Below, piece after piece: positions 17,575 to 26,622 of a stretch of DNA of 64,000 nt. Position numbers and translations under genes: made by a program. The number at the start of each line of letters is the position of its first letter. Within the stretch, counting starts at the first letter, position 1. The stretch lies in contig NZ_JBEXAE010000002.1 in NCBI RefSeq assembly GCF_040566695.1, positions 248,001 to 312,000 of the forward strand. The letters are read 5' to 3'. The notes under the pieces were generated by a model. That model did no database searches and was not told the DNA's origin. It was given only the letters and a program-made list of their open reading frames with translations. Source of the DNA: Sediminicola arcticus. Its GTDB lineage: Bacteria; Bacteroidota; Bacteroidia; Flavobacteriales; Flavobacteriaceae.

Positions 17575-17824
17575 AGCTAGTTGATAAAGAAATCCTAAAC
17601 TAAACGATTTAGTGATGTTACAATTCAAATACGGAAGGGTACAATCAGTTCAGAGAGCTTTTATATATCAATTTTAGTACTAATCTCCTATCATGTTTTG
17701 AATATGCGTAACCACATGAATTTTATTCTAACCATTTATTTCATAAATTAGGCCAACCTAGGTCTTGCGTATTGAAAATAAAAGAGGTTCAGAAAAATCA
17801 TAATAAGAGGTAGCATAAAGCATC

Positions 17825-18916
17825 ATGTTTAGAAGATTAATCCCTTTATTATCTATTCTTACTATGTTTAATTCTGCTATTTGCCTAAGTCAAAACCTTA
17901 TTAAAAATCCAAGTTTTGAAATTCATGCCGAATGTCCAAAAAGAATGGGGAATTTTAATATCGATTTACCTTCTTGGAGCACGCCCACAAGAGGAACTAC
18001 AGATTACTTCAATTCCTGCAGTGAGCTTATGGGTGTTAACAGTAATTTTAAGGGAACTCAAGAACCGTTTCACGGAAATGGCTATGCCGGTTTTTATGTG
18101 ATTGCTCCAGAAGATTATAGGGAATACATCCAGGCCGAAATTTCTAAAACTTTAGAAAAGGGCAAAAAGTACCAAGTATCCTTTTATGTAAGTCTAGCCG
18201 AAAAATCGGATTATGCCATCCGAGATATTGGGGTTCTATTTGCAGAAAAAAAGATGTCTCTGAACAAAAAAACTTATTTGTCCAAAACACAAATCTATAG
18301 CATAAAAGACAATTCCTTTAATTTTCAGACAGTTCTAAGCTCTAAATTTTTAACCAATGACAAAAAATGGGTGAAGCTAAGTACAGAATTTCTCGCCGAG
18401 GGCAGTGAGAATTTTATGATTCTGGGAAACTTCAACAATAACGCAACCACTAGAAGAGTCGATACAAAAATAGACCTTAAAATTGGTGCTTATTATTATG
18501 TTGATATGGTTTCTCTAATTGGGGTTGATCCGGTGAATGCGGCTGAAGATATAGATTATGAATTGGACGTAACCTATATTTTTAAGGATGTTCTGTTCGA
18601 ATTTGATAGATCCTATCTTTTAGAAACAGAAAAAAAAGGAATTGATGCACTTTATGCCTATTTAAAAGTAAACAATCATTTAAAAGTAATTATAAAAGGA
18701 CATACAGATAAAATTGGTTCTAATGCTTATAATGAGAAACTTTCCAATAAAAGGGCAGAGGCCGTTTCTCAGTATTTGATGCGATTGGGACTAGAAAAAA
18801 ATAGAATCTCTTGGAAGGGATTTGGAGCTACCAAACCTTTACGGGATAATAATTCTGTTGAAGGAAGACAGCGAAACCGAAGGGTAGAATTTCTAATTTC
18901 TAAGGAGTTGGAATGA
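17825..18916 (+). CDS. OmpA family outer-membrane protein
   Basis: A 363-aa protein with a signal peptide (LIPLLSILTMFNSAICLSQ). The N-terminal part begins NLIKNPSFEIHAECP, the opening of a jelly-roll module like those in carbohydrate-binding domains. The C-terminal 110 residues are an OmpA domain that binds peptidoglycan: VLFEFDRSYLL, IIKGHTDKIGSNAYNEKLS, KRAEAVSQYLM and EGRQRNRRVEFLI, with the diaminopimelate-binding Asp and Arg present. It lacks the OmpA beta-barrel, so it probably tethers a surface or periplasmic module to the wall. It stands alone; no clear promoter or terminator is visible. Confidence 0.9.
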   Translation: MFRRLIPLLSILTMFNSAICLSQNLIKNPSFEIHAECPKRMGNFNIDLPSWSTPTRGTTDYFNSCSELMGVNSNFKGTQEPFHGNGYAGFYVIAPEDYREYIQAEISKTLEKGKKYQVSFYVSLAEKSDYAIRDIGVLFAEKKMSLNKKTYLSKTQIYSIKDNSFNFQTVLSSKFLTNDKKWVKLSTEFLAEGSENFMILGNFNNNATTRRVDTKIDLKIGAYYYVDMVSLIGVDPVNAAEDIDYELDVTYIFKDVLFEFDRSYLLETEKKGIDALYAYLKVNNHLKVIIKGHTDKIGSNAYNEKLSNKRAEAVSQYLMRLGLEKNRISWKGFGATKPLRDNNSVEGRQRNRRVEFLISKELE

Positions 18917-19108
18917 TTATTATAAGTGTCTCATTCTCTCTTTGTTAGTAAATTTTTGACAGTTAAAAAATTCGTATCTATATTTATTACAAATATTTTA
19001 AAATTTAATTTTAGACGATAATAATTTATGATATTTAGTAAACATGTATGTTAAAAATAGTCGATATTTAATAGTGCCTAATTTAATAAAAGGTCTAAAA
19101 CAAACCAT

Positions 19109-19429
19109 ATGAAAAAGTATTCTATCTATTTAATGATCGCATTTACAATGGTATCATTAATCCCTACAAGTGTGACGGCCGCAAATGAGCCACCTACAGA
19201 ATTAATGACTTCATCTACTGCTGACAATGCAGCACTAGCTAAGACCTTATTGGCGAGATTGGATGAGATTAAAGCCATGGACAAATCAAATTTAACACGT
19301 TTGGAAAAAAAGGAACTTCGCTTGGAAGTACGTGAGACAAAAGCAGAACTAAAAGCTATGAACGGAGGGGTGTATCTTTCTGTTGGTGCTATCATTATAA
19401 TTATACTCCTTTTAATCCTTTTGCTTTAA
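19109..19429 (+). CDS. Small membrane protein of unknown function
   Basis: A 106-aa protein with a signal peptide or first membrane segment (YLMIAFTMVSLIPTSVTA), a charged helical stretch of about 45 residues (LARLDEIKAMDKSNLTRLEK, then KELRLEVRETKAELKA), and a very hydrophobic C-terminal segment of Ile and Leu. Such short proteins, with a charged coil before a terminal membrane anchor, are frequent in Flavobacteriaceae and have no known role. It sits 56 bases before another small membrane protein in the same direction, and both share the terminator downstream. Confidence 0.7.
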   Translation: MKKYSIYLMIAFTMVSLIPTSVTAANEPPTELMTSSTADNAALAKTLLARLDEIKAMDKSNLTRLEKKELRLEVRETKAELKAMNGGVYLSVGAIIIIILLLILLL

Positions 19430-19485
19430 GCATTTGATTGAATTTATTTTTTTGACCAGTAAAATTTAACTTATAAACCGTTAAA

Positions 19486-19701
19486 ATGCAAAAAAAAACA
19501 ATTGGGATGGTACTCATCGTCCTAGGAATTTTGATGATGGTGTATACTGGTTTTAATTTGGTTACCAAAGAAAAAGTAGTAGATTTTGGTCCTATTGAGA
19601 TTAGCCAAAAAACAAACCACCCAATACAATGGTCGCCTTATGTAGGTTTCGCTTTACTTATTGGGGGTGCCTTTCTCACTCTAAGTAAAAAAAAGAGCTA
19701 G
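19486..19701 (+). CDS. Two-TM membrane protein of unknown function
   Basis: A 71-aa protein with two transmembrane segments, about 5-24 (IGMVLIVLGILMMVYTGFNL) and 50-66 (VGFALLIGGAFLTLS), joined by a polar loop with KEKVVDFGPIEISQK, and ending in KKKS. The layout resembles small DUF3185-like proteins, but I would not assign the family firmly. It is co-directional with the preceding small membrane gene and ends before a strong terminator. Confidence 0.65.
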   Translation: MQKKTIGMVLIVLGILMMVYTGFNLVTKEKVVDFGPIEISQKTNHPIQWSPYVGFALLIGGAFLTLSKKKS

Positions 19702-19733
19702 TTGGGAATTTAAAACTTTTCAATTTGAAAATT

Positions 19734-19773
19734 AAATGTGCTTCGCATTCCCATTTCGAAGCACATTTTTTTT
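19734..19773 (+). terminator. Terminator after the small membrane genes
   Basis: ATGTGCTTCG pairs with CGAAGCACAT around an 11-base loop, followed by eight T. Confidence 0.88.
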
Positions 19774-19815
19774 GCTCAAACTTTTTGAAGTAACAATCAA
19801 GTAGTAGTAATTCAT

Positions 19816-19823
19816 TATTTTTG
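19816..19823 (+). promoter_or_regulatory. -7 box for the amidohydrolase
   Basis: TATTTTTG, exact match to TAnnTTTG, 22 bases before ATG 19846. No TTG at a good distance. Confidence 0.4.
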
Positions 19824-19845
19824 AGAAAATAAATTTAAATATTCT

Positions 19846-21465
19846 ATGAAAAAAATTCTATTTTTTATGGCCATCTGTTTGGTAAGTTGTGCTCCTAATA
19901 AGGTAAGTGTTGATCTCATTGTAGTTAACGCCAATGTGTATACGGTAAATGATGCTTTTGCTAAAGCTAGTGCTTTTGCTGTTAAGGATGGAAAATTTGT
20001 AACCGTAGGAACTACAGATGAAATCAATGAAAAATATACCTCTTTGAAAACGATTAACGCAGGAGGTAAGACTATTACCCCTGGTTTGATAGATGCGCAC
20101 TGCCATTTTTATGGATTAGGACTTAACCAACAGATTGTGGATTTGGTGGGTACCAAAAGCTATCAAGAAGTTTTAGATAGGGTGCAGGAGTTTCAAGCCA
20201 AGAATCCAATGGAATTTATACGAGGTAGGGGATGGGACCAAAATGATTGGGAGGTAAAGGAGTTTCCGACCAAAATGGAATTAGATGCCCTTTTTCCGAA
20301 TACACCTGTAGCTCTAGAACGTGTAGATGGCCACGCCTATTTAGTCAACCAAAAAGCGTTGGATATGGCTGGGATTACCGCTAAAACATATGTTAGTGGG
20401 GGAGAGATTGTAAAAGATAATGGACAAATCACAGGTATTTTAGTAGATAACCCTATGGGAATGATAGATGCTGTGGTTCCTGCCCCAAATAGGGCAACCC
20501 AAATACAAGCTTTAAAGGACGCTGAGCGTATTAGTTTGAGCTATGGTCTAACCACGGTGAATGATGCTGGTTTGGGTAGAAGTACCATTGAATTGATAGA
20601 TAGCCTGCAGCAAGCAGGAGCCCTTTCAATAAGGGTCTATGCTATGGTAAGTAATACCCCTGATAATCTTGATTATTATTTAAATAAGGGTATTGTCAAG
20701 ACAGAAAAACTCAATGTAAGATCTATAAAAGTGTATGGTGACGGAGCCTTGGGTTCCAGGGGGGCAGCTTTAATGGAGGCCTATTCCGATAAACCTGGAC
20801 ATTTTGGTGCTATGGTCACCTCAGTAGACGATATTCAGAATCTTGTAGATAGGATTGTTGCCACGGACTATCAAATGAATACCCATGCCATTGGAGATTC
20901 AGCAAATATTGTAGTTTTAAAAGCCTATGCCAAAGCGTTGAAAGGAAAAGGTGATAGAAGGTGGAAGGTAGAGCATGCACAAGTGATTGCTCCAAAAGAT
21001 TTCGATTATTTTGAATCGGGAATTATCCCTTCTGTTCAGCCAACCCATGCAACAAGTGATATGTATTGGGCAGCTGATAGATTGGGAACGGAACGGGTAA
21101 AAGGTGCCTATGCTTTTAAAGAATTGTTGCAACGTGCTGGGAAGTTAGCATTGGGAACAGATTTTCCTGTGGAGCAGGTGAGTCCTTTCCTAACTTTTTA
21201 TGCTGCAGTGGCTAGAAAGGACACAGATAACTATCCAGAAGGAGGTTTTCAGATGAAAGATGCCTTATCCAGAGAGGAAACCTTAAAGGGGATGACCATT
21301 TGGGCGGCCTACTCAAATTTTGAGGAGAATGAAAAAGGAAGTATCGAAGTTGGTAAAATGGCCGATTTTGTTATTTTAAGTGCTGATATTATGGAAGTGC
21401 CTGAGAATAGTATTCCTACTATGAGCGCTGAACAGGTGTTTATAGACGGTAAAAAAGTAAACTAA
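19846..21465 (+). CDS. Amidohydrolase family lipoprotein (YtcJ-like)
   Basis: A 539-aa metal-dependent hydrolase of the amidohydrolase-3 (YtcJ/NfdA) group. The signal peptide ends in a lipobox (ICLVSC), so the protein is envelope-anchored. Metal-site motifs are GLIDAHCHFYGLG (about 82-94), the carboxylated-lysine region SIKVYGDGALGSRGA, NTHAIGDSAN, VEHAQVI, and LALGTDFPVE near the C-terminus. It ends with the family's composite domain (GSIEVGKMADFVIL). Substrate unknown: relatives cleave N-formyl or amide bonds. It is a single gene converging on the FUSC gene, only 10 bases away, and its terminator lies inside that gene. Confidence 0.9.
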   Translation: MKKILFFMAICLVSCAPNKVSVDLIVVNANVYTVNDAFAKASAFAVKDGKFVTVGTTDEINEKYTSLKTINAGGKTITPGLIDAHCHFYGLGLNQQIVDLVGTKSYQEVLDRVQEFQAKNPMEFIRGRGWDQNDWEVKEFPTKMELDALFPNTPVALERVDGHAYLVNQKALDMAGITAKTYVSGGEIVKDNGQITGILVDNPMGMIDAVVPAPNRATQIQALKDAERISLSYGLTTVNDAGLGRSTIELIDSLQQAGALSIRVYAMVSNTPDNLDYYLNKGIVKTEKLNVRSIKVYGDGALGSRGAALMEAYSDKPGHFGAMVTSVDDIQNLVDRIVATDYQMNTHAIGDSANIVVLKAYAKALKGKGDRRWKVEHAQVIAPKDFDYFESGIIPSVQPTHATSDMYWAADRLGTERVKGAYAFKELLQRAGKLALGTDFPVEQVSPFLTFYAAVARKDTDNYPEGGFQMKDALSREETLKGMTIWAAYSNFEENEKGSIEVGKMADFVILSADIMEVPENSIPTMSAEQVFIDGKKVN

Positions 21466-21475
21466 AAATAATAGA

Positions 21476-23722
21476 TTACCCGCTAAATACAGTCTTGTAT
21501 TTAGCGGTGTTCTTTTTTAAATCTTCAGAAAGGCTTTTAAGCCATATCAATTGGTTGGAAATTAAATGAGCCTCTTGCAGCAATACCTTCATATCCTGTC
21601 CAATAGATGTTACTCCAGCTTTTATTTGCTCATTCCGTTCTTTAACCAACGTATTATAGGAGTTTTGGAGCTCTTGTTTGGCAGTCTCTATATCAGCGTG
21701 ATCTATTAGTTCTGGCTTCTTTTCTTTGTCCAATAAGGCTTCGGTTTCTTCCAAATTGTTTTGGATATTGGCTATAAAGGCATCAAAATGGATGCTTGGC
21801 TCTGTGGTCTTATGATTTTGTATAAAACTTCCTAAGGAGGCTATGGCCGATAAAAAGGTGTTGTTCAAGGTCACAATATCATAGGTGAGTCCCATCTCTT
21901 TTTGTTTCGATTTGGGGTCCTGTGTCATTCGTTGAAAAGCAGCATTTAAATTACTTATCGCTAAAAATGCTTCTTTTCGAGGCATTTTATACTCCAGCTC
22001 CGTAATTTCCTTTGTGTGGTAAAGCCTTTGTATGGCCAATAAATAAGCTTTGTTCCTTTTGACCAAGGCCAATATAAAACTATCTATATTCATAAACTCC
22101 CATGTTGGCCAGAGGGTGTAATTGGCAATAACTGCTAGTATTGCGCCTATGGCCGTGTCCAAGATCCTATATTGTACCACTTGGAAGCTATTGGGGTTGA
22201 TAAGGGCATATACAAAAATGATAAATAGGGTTATAAATGCGGCAGCGGAACGGTAACTCTGTACGATGAGCGAAAAGGCTAGGGTTAAAGAGATGACAGC
22301 CAGTATTTTATAGATCATAGTGTTATTCGTCAGTAGGATGATAAGAACCGCAACTGCAGCGCCAATCAGGGTACCAATGATACGTTCTTTAGCGCGCGAC
22401 TTTGTAAGGCCATAACTTGGGCGCATTAGTACAATCAAGGTAAGTACAATCCAATACGGATTTCGAATACCTAGAAAGGTCCCCAATAAAAAACCAACAC
22501 CAACAGCAATGGTCAGTCTAAGCGCATGCCTGCATATGGGAGAATTTATACTCAAATGCTGTAGAAGAATATTCAAGCTATATTCTTGGGATGTAATAAA
22601 CTGATGGGCATCCTTTTTTTTGAGGGCTATTTTATTGGTATGCTCCGCGTTTGCCATGACTCTTCTTATGGAACGTACCTTTTCAATTTGCTGCTCTTGG
22701 TAATCCAATAAATTTCTGAGGATTATGGCTCCCTCACGACCTTCTGGCAGAGGCACTTCGGATAGATAATCCTTTATGGCTGTTTGGGTTTTATCTACAG
22801 CTTCCAAAAGTTCATCTTTGCTCTGTATTTTTTTTCTGCGCACTAGAATCTCAGAAAGCACCTGTAAATGATTGCCCATGGTTACATTTAAATTTCTAAA
22901 AGGAAGCAAATGGTGTTGGTCTCCAAAAAGATCATCTATTTGATTGTAATTCAAGGTGTTTGCCAGGGCCAGTTCTAGAATATCCACCAGGGTTATTAGG
23001 ATAAGTACTCTTTTTTCATCAAAATTAGAACGACCTATTTTTTTCCTTTCACTAAGGAGTAACTCTCTTAGTGTCTCGTGCTTTTCAGTCAATTGGGTCT
23101 GTAGATGAAGTATCTTCCCCAGCAATTTTTCCCTCTTGGTTCTTTTTGTCAATAATTTACCTCTCACTTTTAGATAGCTTCCGGTGAGGTGTAAGGTCTC
23201 AGACAGTAATTGATCTTCATCTTTTTTAGGGGATAGCCATTGGAAGGCCCAAGACATTACTAAAAACCAAAGTCCACCAACCCCTATAAGACCTACGTGA
23301 AGCCAAATACCAAATTCAGAAATATCCCTAGCTAGGGACAAAGTCATAGCTAAAAGCCCCGCAAATGCGATTAAAGAACCTCTAAATCCATAGGCTGCAA
23401 TCAAGGAGACAAAAAATGAAACAAGAAGTAAGGCAGCAATTAGGACTATAAAATGAATTTTTGCGTAATTAATAATTAACGTGACCAGCATGGTTAGACC
23501 AATACTCAAAAGTGTGCTAACGTTTTTTCTCTTAAAGGTTCCAGGGGTATTACTAGGTGCATTGAGAAAAACTCCCATGGCGATGGATATACCATAGGCT
23601 ATATGCCCGGCAATATCAAAACTGATTAGGGGAATCAGTACGGCAACGGTTAAAAGAATTCCTCTGTAAAAGTTGGAACTTTTTAGAAATAGCCAAGTCC
23701 ATTTAAGATAATCTTTTAACAT
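21476..23722 (-). CDS. FUSC family inner-membrane protein (YccS-like)
   Basis: A 748-aa protein with the duplicated layout of the FUSC/aromatic-acid exporter group. An N-terminal bundle of about six membrane helices (residues 20-165) is followed by a long soluble helical region (about 170-395), a second six-helix FUSC domain (about 400-545, with HALRLTIAVGVGFLLGTFLG and NPYWIVLTLIVLMRPSYG), and a C-terminal coiled tail. Related E. coli proteins (YccS, AaeB) export aromatic or other small acids; the substrate here is unknown. It stands alone with no partner membrane-fusion gene nearby. Confidence 0.9.
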   Translation of the reverse strand: MLKDYLKWTWLFLKSSNFYRGILLTVAVLIPLISFDIAGHIAYGISIAMGVFLNAPSNTPGTFKRKNVSTLLSIGLTMLVTLIINYAKIHFIVLIAALLLVSFFVSLIAAYGFRGSLIAFAGLLAMTLSLARDISEFGIWLHVGLIGVGGLWFLVMSWAFQWLSPKKDEDQLLSETLHLTGSYLKVRGKLLTKRTKREKLLGKILHLQTQLTEKHETLRELLLSERKKIGRSNFDEKRVLILITLVDILELALANTLNYNQIDDLFGDQHHLLPFRNLNVTMGNHLQVLSEILVRRKKIQSKDELLEAVDKTQTAIKDYLSEVPLPEGREGAIILRNLLDYQEQQIEKVRSIRRVMANAEHTNKIALKKKDAHQFITSQEYSLNILLQHLSINSPICRHALRLTIAVGVGFLLGTFLGIRNPYWIVLTLIVLMRPSYGLTKSRAKERIIGTLIGAAVAVLIILLTNNTMIYKILAVISLTLAFSLIVQSYRSAAAFITLFIIFVYALINPNSFQVVQYRILDTAIGAILAVIANYTLWPTWEFMNIDSFILALVKRNKAYLLAIQRLYHTKEITELEYKMPRKEAFLAISNLNAAFQRMTQDPKSKQKEMGLTYDIVTLNNTFLSAIASLGSFIQNHKTTEPSIHFDAFIANIQNNLEETEALLDKEKKPELIDHADIETAKQELQNSYNTLVKERNEQIKAGVTSIGQDMKVLLQEAHLISNQLIWLKSLSEDLKKNTAKYKTVFSG
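21480..21518 (+). terminator. Amidohydrolase terminator nested in the FUSC coding end
   Basis: CCGCTAAATACA pairs perfectly with TGTATTTAGCGG around GTCT, followed by TGTTCTTTTTT. The stem also encodes the last residues of the opposing FUSC protein. Confidence 0.8.
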
Positions 23723-23807
23723 GGTGCAAAGTTAATTACTTATTGTGCAGAGATTTTAACTTAATAGGTAATATTGATACAAAATTTAGCAGCGAATGGA
23801 TTCTAAC

Positions 23808-23841
23808 AAAAAAACCGAAGCATGTGCTCCGGTTTTTTTTT
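23808..23841 (-). terminator. Terminator after the DUF2911 gene
   Basis: AAAAAAACCGAAGCA pairs with TGCTCCGGTTTTTTTTT. The hairpin is flanked by T-runs on both strands; the unit ending here is the minus-strand DUF2911 gene. Confidence 0.85.
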
Positions 23842-23859
23842 GCTTTTTCCTAGCAATAA

Positions 23860-24399
23860 TTACATAGGAACGCTAAAAGGGACTGTCACCCTTGTTGTGC
23901 CCCAGCCCATTACCAAATTACCGTTATTGGCTTCATCAAAAGTAATGGAAAAAGCTTCTAATGATTCCGTGCCTTTACTGACTTTACCCATAACTCTGGC
24001 AACATCTGCGCTTTCATCATAGGAATAAGCTCCCCATTGGTTTAATTTGCTATTGATAATCACCGTCCACTCATTTTCACCTGGTATAGTGAATAAGGAA
24101 TAAGTACCTGGAGAAACCGTTTTATCCCCAATTTTAACTGTAGTGTAAAGTGTAAGCTCTGCTGATTCATTGGCCCCTGTTCTCCATACCTTGCCAGTTG
24201 GTGCTAATTCTGATAAAGAACGGCCATTTAGTTGAGGTCTGCTATAAATAATTTTGGCATATTTAGCTGCGACTTTGTAACTTGATGGGTACGCTGCGAT
24301 ATCAGCTGGACTCTTATCCATGCCGCTGAATTCTTGAGCGGTAGCTGTGCTGAAGTTAAAAGCTATTGCAATAATTGCAAGTGTGATTAATTTTTTCAT
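23860..24399 (-). CDS. DUF2911 domain secreted protein
   Basis: A 179-aa protein with a signal peptide (ITLAIIAIAFNFSTATAQ). The DUF2911 domain fills the rest: IIYSRPQLNGRSLSELAP, GKVWRTGANESAELTLY, GTYSLFTIPGENEWTVIIN and WGAYSYDESADVARV. It is a beta-rich secreted domain very common in Bacteroidota and of unknown function. It stands alone, upstream of and divergent from asnB. Confidence 0.92.
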   Translation of the reverse strand: MKKLITLAIIAIAFNFSTATAQEFSGMDKSPADIAAYPSSYKVAAKYAKIIYSRPQLNGRSLSELAPTGKVWRTGANESAELTLYTTVKIGDKTVSPGTYSLFTIPGENEWTVIINSKLNQWGAYSYDESADVARVMGKVSKGTESLEAFSITFDEANNGNLVMGWGTTRVTVPFSVPM

Positions 24400-24639
24400 T
24401 GTATTGTATTTATTAGTTTTTTACTAAATGGAGTATCCATTATATATGGTTATAAATGTCGGAAAAGTTTCATCAACTTACAAAATGTTCTAATTAAAAC
24501 CTTGTTCTTCTTTTCGTGGTTACGAATTTAATGTATATTTTTATAAAATGTTTAATATTGTAATCTAAATAGCCTTTAGTGTTTTACAATTAAAACATTA
24601 AAAGCATATTTGCTTTATAATTGATATAAATTCATTGTT

Positions 24640-26310
24640 ATGTGTGGAATAGTTTGTGCGTTTGATGTTAAGGAGAGCACAGAAATATTAAGACCTCAAT
24701 TATTGGAAATGTCCAAAAAAGTGAGGCATAGAGGCCCGGATTGGAGCGGAATATATTCAGACGATAAGGCTATATTGACTCATGAACGTCTGGCTATTGT
24801 AGATCCTGCATCCGGAAAACAACCTTTGGTTAGTGAAGACAAAAAATTAATATTAGCCGCCAATGGTGAAATATACAACCATAGGGAACTTCGTAAACAA
24901 TTTAAGGGTACTTATAATTTTCAGACCGAATCTGATTGTGAAGTAATTTTGGCGCTTTACAGAGAAAAAGGAGTTGAGTTTTTGGATGAGATGAACGGGA
25001 TATTCGGTTTCGCCATTTACGATGCCGAAAAAGACGAGTATTTTGTGGCCAGAGACCATATGGGGATTATTCCATTGTATATGGGCTGGGACCAAAACGG
25101 AACTTTTTATGTAGCTTCTGAATTAAAGGCTTTGGAAGGTACCTGTACAAAAATAGAACTTTTTCCTCCTGGTCATTATTTGCATAGTAAGGATGGGGAA
25201 CTAAAACGTTGGTATTCCAGAGATTGGATGGATTATGATGCGGTTAAAGAAAACAAGACTAGTATTGATGAAATCAAGGTAGCCCTTGAAGCAGCAGTCC
25301 ATAGGCAACTGATGTCCGATGTGCCTTACGGAGTTTTGCTTTCAGGAGGGTTGGATTCTTCCGTTACCTCTGCCATTGCAAAAAGATATTCTCAGAAGAG
25401 AATTGAATCCGATGATACTACCGAAGCTTGGTGGCCACAGCTGCATTCTTTCTCTGTAGGTTTGGAAGGTTCTCCAGATTTGGCTGCGGCCCAAAAGGTG
25501 GCAAAACATATTGGAACCATACATCACGAAATAAAATTTACTATTCAGGAGGGATTAGATGCTCTTAAGGATGTTATATATAACCTAGAAACATATGATA
25601 TCACTACTATTAGAGCGTCAACGCCTATGTATCTTATGGCTAGAGTTATTAAATCCATGGGTATTAAAATGGTTTTATCTGGAGAAGGGGCAGATGAGCT
25701 TTTCGGTGGATATTTGTACTTCCATAAAGCCCCAAGTCCTAAGGATTTTCATGAAGAGACTGTCCGTAAATTAGATAAGTTGCATATGTATGATTGCCTA
25801 AGGGCTAATAAGTCATTGGCAGCATGGGGAATTGAGGGTAGGGTCCCATTTTTGGATAAAGAGTTTATGGATGTGGCCATGCGTATCAACCCAAAAGATA
25901 AGATGATCAATGGAGAGCGCATGGAGAAATGGGTGGTTCGTAAGGCTTTTGAGGACATGCTTCCAGAGAGTGTGGCCTGGAGGCAAAAGGAACAGTTTTC
26001 GGATGGGGTAGGATATAATTGGATAGATACTTTAAAGGAGATGGTAAACAAAGAGGTAACCGATGATCAATTTGCAAATGCCAAGTACAGGTTTCCGTTG
26101 CAAACCCCTGCAAGTAAGGAGGAATTCTATTATAGAACAATTTTTGAATCCCATTTTCCTTCCGATGCGGCTGCCTTGTGTGTGCCATCCGTACCATCTG
26201 TAGCTTGTAGTACGCCCGTGGCTTTGGAATGGGATGAGGCCTTCAAGAACATGAATGATCCATCAGGTAGGGCAGTTGCAAAAGTACATGCCGATGCCTA
26301 TCAGAAGTAA
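24640..26310 (+). CDS. asnB: Asparagine synthase B (glutamine-hydrolysing)
   Basis: Makes asparagine from aspartate, ATP and glutamine. The 556-aa protein starts MCGIVC, so Cys2 is the glutaminase nucleophile once Met is removed; this fixes the start. The class II glutaminase domain covers about 1-200 (RHRGPDWSG, LTHERLAIVD, NGEIYNHREL). The synthetase domain has the PPi loop LLSGGLDSSV (about 231-240), SGEGADELFGGYLYF and RVPFLDKEF. Length matches E. coli AsnB. It is monocistronic with its own terminator. Confidence 0.97.
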   Translation: MCGIVCAFDVKESTEILRPQLLEMSKKVRHRGPDWSGIYSDDKAILTHERLAIVDPASGKQPLVSEDKKLILAANGEIYNHRELRKQFKGTYNFQTESDCEVILALYREKGVEFLDEMNGIFGFAIYDAEKDEYFVARDHMGIIPLYMGWDQNGTFYVASELKALEGTCTKIELFPPGHYLHSKDGELKRWYSRDWMDYDAVKENKTSIDEIKVALEAAVHRQLMSDVPYGVLLSGGLDSSVTSAIAKRYSQKRIESDDTTEAWWPQLHSFSVGLEGSPDLAAAQKVAKHIGTIHHEIKFTIQEGLDALKDVIYNLETYDITTIRASTPMYLMARVIKSMGIKMVLSGEGADELFGGYLYFHKAPSPKDFHEETVRKLDKLHMYDCLRANKSLAAWGIEGRVPFLDKEFMDVAMRINPKDKMINGERMEKWVVRKAFEDMLPESVAWRQKEQFSDGVGYNWIDTLKEMVNKEVTDDQFANAKYRFPLQTPASKEEFYYRTIFESHFPSDAAALCVPSVPSVACSTPVALEWDEAFKNMNDPSGRAVAKVHADAYQK

Positions 26311-26372
26311 AATGTTAGTATGTTGAATTAGTGAGCTGCTTTTAAGTCAGTTTTTAATTATAATTAGTCCTC

Positions 26373-26403
26373 AAGAAGCGCCTTTTAAAGGTGCTTCTTT
26401 TGT
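26373..26403 (+). terminator. asnB terminator
   Basis: AAGAAGCGCCTTT pairs with AAAGGTGCTTCTTTT (one G-U pair), followed by a T-rich tail. Confidence 0.8.
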
Positions 26404-26576
26404 TTGTGTAATTTGTAATTTGGAGAAACAAGGTTAAATTCACTATTTAAACCCGTTTAAGGCCATTTTAAGCGTAATTCTCAAATTTTTGAGGGTACTG
26501 TACATTTTCCACAATTTTTGTTGATAACTTAAAGGGCTGCTAGGTGTATAAAAACCGTTATCTGTGGGGTATTGCT

Positions 26577-26584
26577 TATATTTG
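26577..26584 (+). promoter_or_regulatory. -7 box for gyrB
   Basis: TATATTTG, exact match to TAnnTTTG, 38 bases before the gyrB ATG. The -33 element is unclear. Confidence 0.45.
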
Positions 26585-26622
26585 TAGGATTGCTAAAATT
26601 ATAATGAAACAACCATTAATTT

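Larger units (their letters stand above)
26311..26622. other. Intergenic region asnB-gyrB
   Basis: Apart from the asnB terminator (26373-26403) and the gyrB -7 box (26577-26584), it holds TTTTCCACA (26505-26513), one base off a DnaA box, and GTTGATAAC (26520-26528). No ORF or structured RNA is evident. Confidence 0.5.
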
